Assembly (NCBI GenBank): GCA_937919015.1
Contig: CALFPN010000180.1
Location: 1-7,488 of the forward strand
DNA from: an uncultured Clostridia bacterium
GTDB lineage: Bacteria > Bacillota > Clostridia > Lachnospirales > Anaerotignaceae
DNA: 7,488 nucleotides
Direction of reading: 5' to 3'
Shown: positions 5,104 to 7,488 of the stretch, piece after piece
Layout: each line of letters starts with the position of its first letter
Numbering within the stretch: the first letter of the stretch is position 1
Translations under genes and position numbers: made by a program
Notes under the pieces: generated by a model
What the model was told of the DNA's origin: nothing
Databases searched by the model: none
Seen by the model: only the letters and a program-made list of their open reading frames with translations

Positions 5104-5128
5104 GGAAATAAAATTCCTTCCGGATAGG
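5085..5128 (-). terminator. Minus-facing intrinsic terminator overlapping the NTF2-like promoter
   Basis: CCTATCCG (5092-5099) and CGGATAGG (5121-5128) are perfect complements; inside them AAGGAA (5102-5107) pairs with TTCCTT (5114-5119). Read on the minus strand, the stem is followed by A and six T (5090-5085). No minus-strand gene lies just upstream of it, because the next gene right is on the plus strand. It would therefore stop antisense transcription from the peroxiredoxin side, or a short transcript from a weak TTGTCT/TAAAAG pair (5165-5138). It may instead be an operator. Confidence 0.65.
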
Positions 5129-5167
5129 GAATTGTTGCTTTTACTACTCCCTTTCTCCAAGACAACA

Positions 5168-5176
5168 TGCTATAAT
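5168..5176 (+). promoter_or_regulatory. Extended -10 promoter of the peroxiredoxin gene
   Basis: TGC followed by a perfect TATAAT (5171-5176) forms an extended -10; the -35 region is pyrimidine-rich and poor. The start would be near 5183, about 28 bases before the ATG. No convincing PerR box was found. Confidence 0.65.
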
Positions 5177-5210
5177 AAAACAAAAGAGAAAAATAAGGAG
5201 GAGATATATC

Positions 5211-5882
5211 ATGACTGAAAACTTAAACAGACTCCCTCTGATCGGGGACAAAGCACCTGCATTTACTGCATTGACAACCAACGGCACAATCAACTTTCCC
5301 GATGACTACAAAGGCAGCTGGGTACTGTTCTTTTCCCACCCTTCTGATTTCACCCCTGTATGTACCACAGAATTTATGACTATGGCTTCTATGAAAGAGG
5401 AGTTCAAGGAAATGAATGTGTCCCTGCTGGGTCTTTCTGTAGATTCCCTCTATTCCCATATTGCATGGATCCGTAAAATCGAAGAACTGGAATGGAAGGG
5501 CATGAAGCATGTGAAGATTGACTTTCCCGTCATCGCAGACCTGAATACAAAGGTTTCCACATTATACGGCATGCTGCAGCCCAATGTTTCCAGCACACAG
5601 GCGGTGCGCGCGGTCTTTGTCATCGACCCGGAAGGCATCATCCGTTCCATCGTGTATTATCCCCTGACCACAGGCCGTAATTTTCAGGAGATCAAACGTA
5701 TGATCCAGGCTCTGCAGAAATCCGATGAAACCCACAACTCCACCCCTGCCAACTGGCAGCCCGGTGATGACCTGATCATTTCCACTCCCATTACCGTTGC
5801 TGCTGCAGAAGCAGGCATGGCATCCGCAAAAGAAGATGAATACGCCCTGGACTGGTTCCTGCGTTTTAAAAAAGATAAATAA
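5211..5882 (+). CDS. 1-Cys peroxiredoxin (Prx6-type, AhpC/TSA family)
   Basis: The 223-residue product matches Prx6-type length. A thioredoxin fold starts at ~8 (LPLIGDKAPAFTALTTNG). The active-site loop HPSDFTPVCTTEF holds peroxidatic Cys51 with Pro44 and Thr48, and the partner Arg133 lies in TQAVRAVFVIDPEG. The Prx6-type C-terminal dimerisation region follows (YYPLTTGRNFQEIKRMIQAL, then the ANWQPGDD motif W-x-P-G). Cys51 is the only cysteine, so no internal resolving cysteine exists; an outside thiol must reduce the sulfenic acid. It would detoxify H2O2, organic peroxides or peroxynitrite in the cytosol. AAGGAGGAGA (5195-5204) fixes the start at ATG 5211. It is monocistronic, with its own promoter and terminator, and divergent from the NTF2-like gene. 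No reductase gene is adjacent. Confidence 0.95.
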   Translation: MTENLNRLPLIGDKAPAFTALTTNGTINFPDDYKGSWVLFFSHPSDFTPVCTTEFMTMASMKEEFKEMNVSLLGLSVDSLYSHIAWIRKIEELEWKGMKHVKIDFPVIADLNTKVSTLYGMLQPNVSSTQAVRAVFVIDPEGIIRSIVYYPLTTGRNFQEIKRMIQALQKSDETHNSTPANWQPGDDLIISTPITVAAAEAGMASAKEDEYALDWFLRFKKDK

Positions 5883-5888
5883 AGAAAT

Positions 5889-5918
5889 AAAAACCGTTGG
5901 AAAACCAACGGTTTTTTT
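5889..5918 (+). terminator. Bidirectional terminator between the peroxiredoxin and vanZ-like genes
   Basis: AAACCGTTGG (5891-5900) pairs perfectly with CCAACGGTTT (5905-5914) around AAAA. It is followed by T to 5918 on the plus strand and by a T-rich tract on the minus strand. It serves the convergent genes ending at 5882 (+) and 5942 (-). Confidence 0.93.
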
Positions 5919-5941
5919 CATCAAGGTCAGGAAAGTATTCT

Positions 5942-6544
5942 CTAGTGATACAGAAAGAACACCCCTGCTATCCCTAAAATCATAGAAACAATGGGTTCTG
6001 TATTGCTGCGGGGCACAGTCTTTTTCTGCTTCTTTCTGAAAAAACTGCCAAAGATCTTCCAGAGCAGGAATCCAACGATACTACCCAAAGTATTCATAAT
6101 CAGGTCATCCACATCGGTTACTCTGTAGCAAAACAACTGGCAAATTTCAATCAGAAAGGAAAAGAAAAGGCCTACAAAAGCAGTTTTCCATATTTTACAG
6201 TAATTCTTCCAAAGGAATGGCAGCAGAAAACCAAGGGGCATAAACATAACGATATTCAGCAGATGGCCAACGGTGATGCCATAAGAAAAGGGATCCAGAT
6301 TAATTTCTCCCATAAACAGTTTATAAGAAAAAAAATCTCGATTGATTTCTCCTATAAACTGTTTATAAGAAAAGTAATCCCAAATCGTTCCGATCTCGGT
6401 GACATGGAGCACCAACACACAATAGACCCAAAAGATAACTGTCCAGACCATGCTCTTTTTTCCTTTGCGATTTTTTCTGTTTGCAATCTGGCAGATAATA
6501 TTCGGAAGCATAAAGCATACCATCAGATATAAAAATGCAACCAT
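5942..6544 (-). CDS. VanZ-family membrane protein with an internal tandem repeat
   Basis: The 200-residue integral membrane protein has predicted membrane segments at about 1-21, 32-50, 92-112, 119-139, 147-166 and 184-199. The VanZ hallmarks are HLLNIVMFMPLGFLLPFLW (94-112), FLIEICQLF (130-138) and RVTDVDDLIMNTLGSIVGF (141-159; D-x-D-D-x-x-x-N-x-x-G). VanZ proteins are linked to low-level teicoplanin resistance, but most homologues have no known role. The loop between segments 2 and 3 is unusual: FSYKQFIGEINRD is followed by FSYKLFMGEINLD and a third partial copy FSYG, encoded by a 42-bp tandem repeat. The start at ATG 6544 has AAAGGAG about 10 bases upstream. The gene follows serS on the same strand but is separated from it by a terminator, so it probably has its own promoter, which I could not locate. 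It is not part of a van resistance cluster here. Confidence 0.9.
   Translation of the reverse strand: MVAFLYLMVCFMLPNIICQIANRKNRKGKKSMVWTVIFWVYCVLVLHVTEIGTIWDYFSYKQFIGEINRDFFSYKLFMGEINLDPFSYGITVGHLLNIVMFMPLGFLLPFLWKNYCKIWKTAFVGLFFSFLIEICQLFCYRVTDVDDLIMNTLGSIVGFLLWKIFGSFFRKKQKKTVPRSNTEPIVSMILGIAGVFFLYH
6281..6379. repeat. 42-bp in-frame tandem repeat inside the vanZ-like gene
   Basis: Unit 1 (6281-6322) and unit 2 (6323-6364) both begin ATAAGAAAA, continue through ATTTCTCC and end with a 13-bp palindrome, ATAAAC-N-GTTTAT, at their 3' boundary (6312-6324 and 6354-6366). A third partial unit starts at 6365 and fades by about 6379. The period is 14 codons, so the frame is kept, and copies are only slightly diverged. 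Confidence 0.85.
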
Positions 6545-6580
6545 CGGCTCTCTACTCCTTTCTGTTGTTTATCGGATTTT

Positions 6581-6613
6581 TCAACCATACCATATATCTG
6601 ACGCTTCCACCAT
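6581..6613 (-). CDS. Possible 10-codon leader ORF upstream of the vanZ-like gene
   Basis: On the minus strand a strong site GGAGG (6624-6620) is followed, six bases later, by ATG 6613 and the frame M-V-E-A-S-D-I-W-Y-G, then TGA at 6583-6581. The vanZ start is 37 bases further on and in the same frame, with further stops between. A second ATG (6618) directly after the site is followed at once by TAA. No attenuator hairpin is visible between the leader and vanZ, so expression and function are uncertain; it may also be the worn end of a longer gene. Confidence 0.3.
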   Translation of the reverse strand: MVEASDIWYG

Positions 6614-6652
6614 TACATTCCTCCAAAAAAATTCTTAAGGTTTTCTTAAAAT

Positions 6653-6682
6653 AAAAAATCCCCCATACGAAGATGAGGGATT
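6653..6682 (-). terminator. Intrinsic terminator of serS
   Basis: On the minus strand, AATCCCTCAT (6682-6673) pairs with ATGGGGGATT (6666-6657) over 10 bp with one G-T wobble around a 6-base loop. Six T (6658-6653) follow, and then more T. It begins 13 bases after the serS stop. Confidence 0.92.
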
Positions 6683-6695
6683 GATAATCAATTGC

Positions 6696-7488
6696 TTATT
6701 TCTTTGTAGGAACCAGCACTTTTGTACCGCCCATGTAAGGCCACAGAACTTCGGGGATCTTCACTGTACCGTCAGCCTGCAGGTTGTTTTCCAGGAATGC
6801 GATCAGCATACGAGGAGGAGCTGCTACTGTGTTGTTCAGTGTATGCGCGAAGTATTTTTTGCCTTCTGCATTCTGCACACGGATGCCCAGTCTTCTTGCC
6901 TGTGCATCGCCCAGATTGGAGCAGCTGCCAACTTCAAAGTATTTTTTCTGTCTGGGAGACCAAGCTTCCACGTCAACGGATTTTACTTTCAGGTCAGCCA
7001 GGTCACCGGAGCAGCATTCCAGGGAACGAACAGGGATGTCCAGGGAACGGAAGAACTCAACGGTGTAGTGGTACATTTTTTCGAACCATTCTGGGGATTC
7101 TTCCGGTTTGCACACAACAACCATTTCCTGTTTCTCGAACTGATGGATACGGTAAACGCCGCGTTCCTCGATACCGTGAGCACCAACTTCTTTACGGAAG
7201 CATGGGGAGTAGGAGGTCATAGCCTGTGGCAGGGAATCTTCAGGGATGATGGTGTCGATGAATTTACCGATCATGGAGTGTTCGGAGGTACCGATCAGGT
7301 ACAGGTCTTCGCCTTCGATTTTGTACATCATGTTTTCCATTTCAGCGAAGGACATAACGCCGGTAACAACATCGCCGTGGATCATGAATGGTGGAATGTA
7401 GTAGGTGAAGCCTTTTTCGATCATGAAGTCGCGAGCGTAAGCCAGAATACCGCTGTGCAGACGAGCGATATCGCCTTTCAGGTAGTAG
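6696..7488 (-). CDS. serS: Seryl-tRNA synthetase, C-terminal catalytic part (5' end cut off)
   Basis: The last 263 codons are present; the start and the N-terminal coiled-coil tRNA-binding arm lie beyond the right edge. The enzyme charges tRNA-Ser, and tRNA-Sec where present, with serine. Visible class II features: the motif 1 region (GFTYYIPPFMI), the TSEHS serine-site loop, motif 2 (CFRKEVGAHGIEERGVYRIHQFEKQE), the WSPRQKKYFEVGSCSNLGDAQARRLGIR segment, and motif 3 with its active-site Arg in LNNTVAAPPRMLIAFLEN, ending IPEVLWPYMGG. In the common bacterial enzyme the corresponding parts read like EISSCSNFxDFQARR and LNGSGLAVGRT; the forms here are closer to archaeal and eukaryotic SerRS. The open frame continues upstream of the internal ATG at 7424 to the window end, so that ATG is not the start. 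A terminator directly follows the stop. Confidence 0.96.
   Translation of the reverse strand, partial: YYLKGDIARLHSGILAYARDFMIEKGFTYYIPPFMIHGDVVTGVMSFAEMENMMYKIEGEDLYLIGTSEHSMIGKFIDTIIPEDSLPQAMTSYSPCFRKEVGAHGIEERGVYRIHQFEKQEMVVVCKPEESPEWFEKMYHYTVEFFRSLDIPVRSLECCSGDLADLKVKSVDVEAWSPRQKKYFEVGSCSNLGDAQARRLGIRVQNAEGKKYFAHTLNNTVAAPPRMLIAFLENNLQADGTVKIPEVLWPYMGGTKVLVPTKK

Noticed and set aside
5168..5185. PerR box at the peroxiredoxin promoter
   Set aside because: TATAATAAAA resembles one half-site only; the second half of the TTATAAT-N-ATTATAA palindrome is missing.

Overview
The window looks like chromosomal DNA of a low-to-mid GC Firmicute, most likely a gut-type Clostridia. Evidence for this is near-consensus AGGAGG ribosome binding sites, TTGACA/TATAAT-type promoters, many U-tract hairpin terminators, and typical Firmicute lipoprotein signals. 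The genus cannot be set from the sequence alone. There is no phage, transposase, CRISPR or tRNA gene.

Layout, left to right. (1) Minus strand: the first ~55 codons of a lipoprotein membrane-fusion (RND efflux adaptor) gene, cut by the window edge and coupled by an ATGA overlap to an upstream MarR-family repressor gene. The marR promoter overlaps a tandemly repeated operator-like motif. (2) Plus strand: a DegV/FakB-type fatty-acid-binding protein gene with an inverted repeat upstream and a strong terminator downstream. (3) About 470 bp without a supported gene. (4) Plus strand: an ankyrin-like protein, then a small Ig-like lipoprotein with its own extended -10 promoter and terminator. (5) Plus strand: a secreted SIMPL-domain (DUF541) protein, apparently driven by an ECF-sigma promoter (GGAAC-N17-CGTC). 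(6) A 286-bp intergenic stretch packed with hairpins: a REP-like double hairpin, a terminator, and a multi-stem structured element that may be a noncoding RNA or dispersed repeat. (7) A divergent pair: an NTF2/SnoaL-like protein (minus) and a 1-Cys peroxiredoxin (plus). A minus-facing terminator hairpin lies inside the promoter of the former. (8) Minus strand: a VanZ-family membrane protein containing a 42-bp tandem repeat, preceded by a possible 10-codon leader ORF. Upstream of it is the 3' two-thirds of a seryl-tRNA synthetase gene that resembles the archaeal/eukaryotic-like branch.

Most genes are single transcription units, each with its own promoter and/or terminator. The only clear operon is marR plus the efflux adaptor, presumably with a permease beyond the left edge. 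Several products act at the envelope (efflux adaptor, Ig-like lipoprotein, SIMPL protein, VanZ), and DegV and the peroxiredoxin fit lipid and oxidative-stress housekeeping. No obvious new multi-gene defence or biosynthetic system is present. The best leads are the structured intergenic element, the ECF-type promoter, the marR/degV operator candidates and the repeat inside vanZ.
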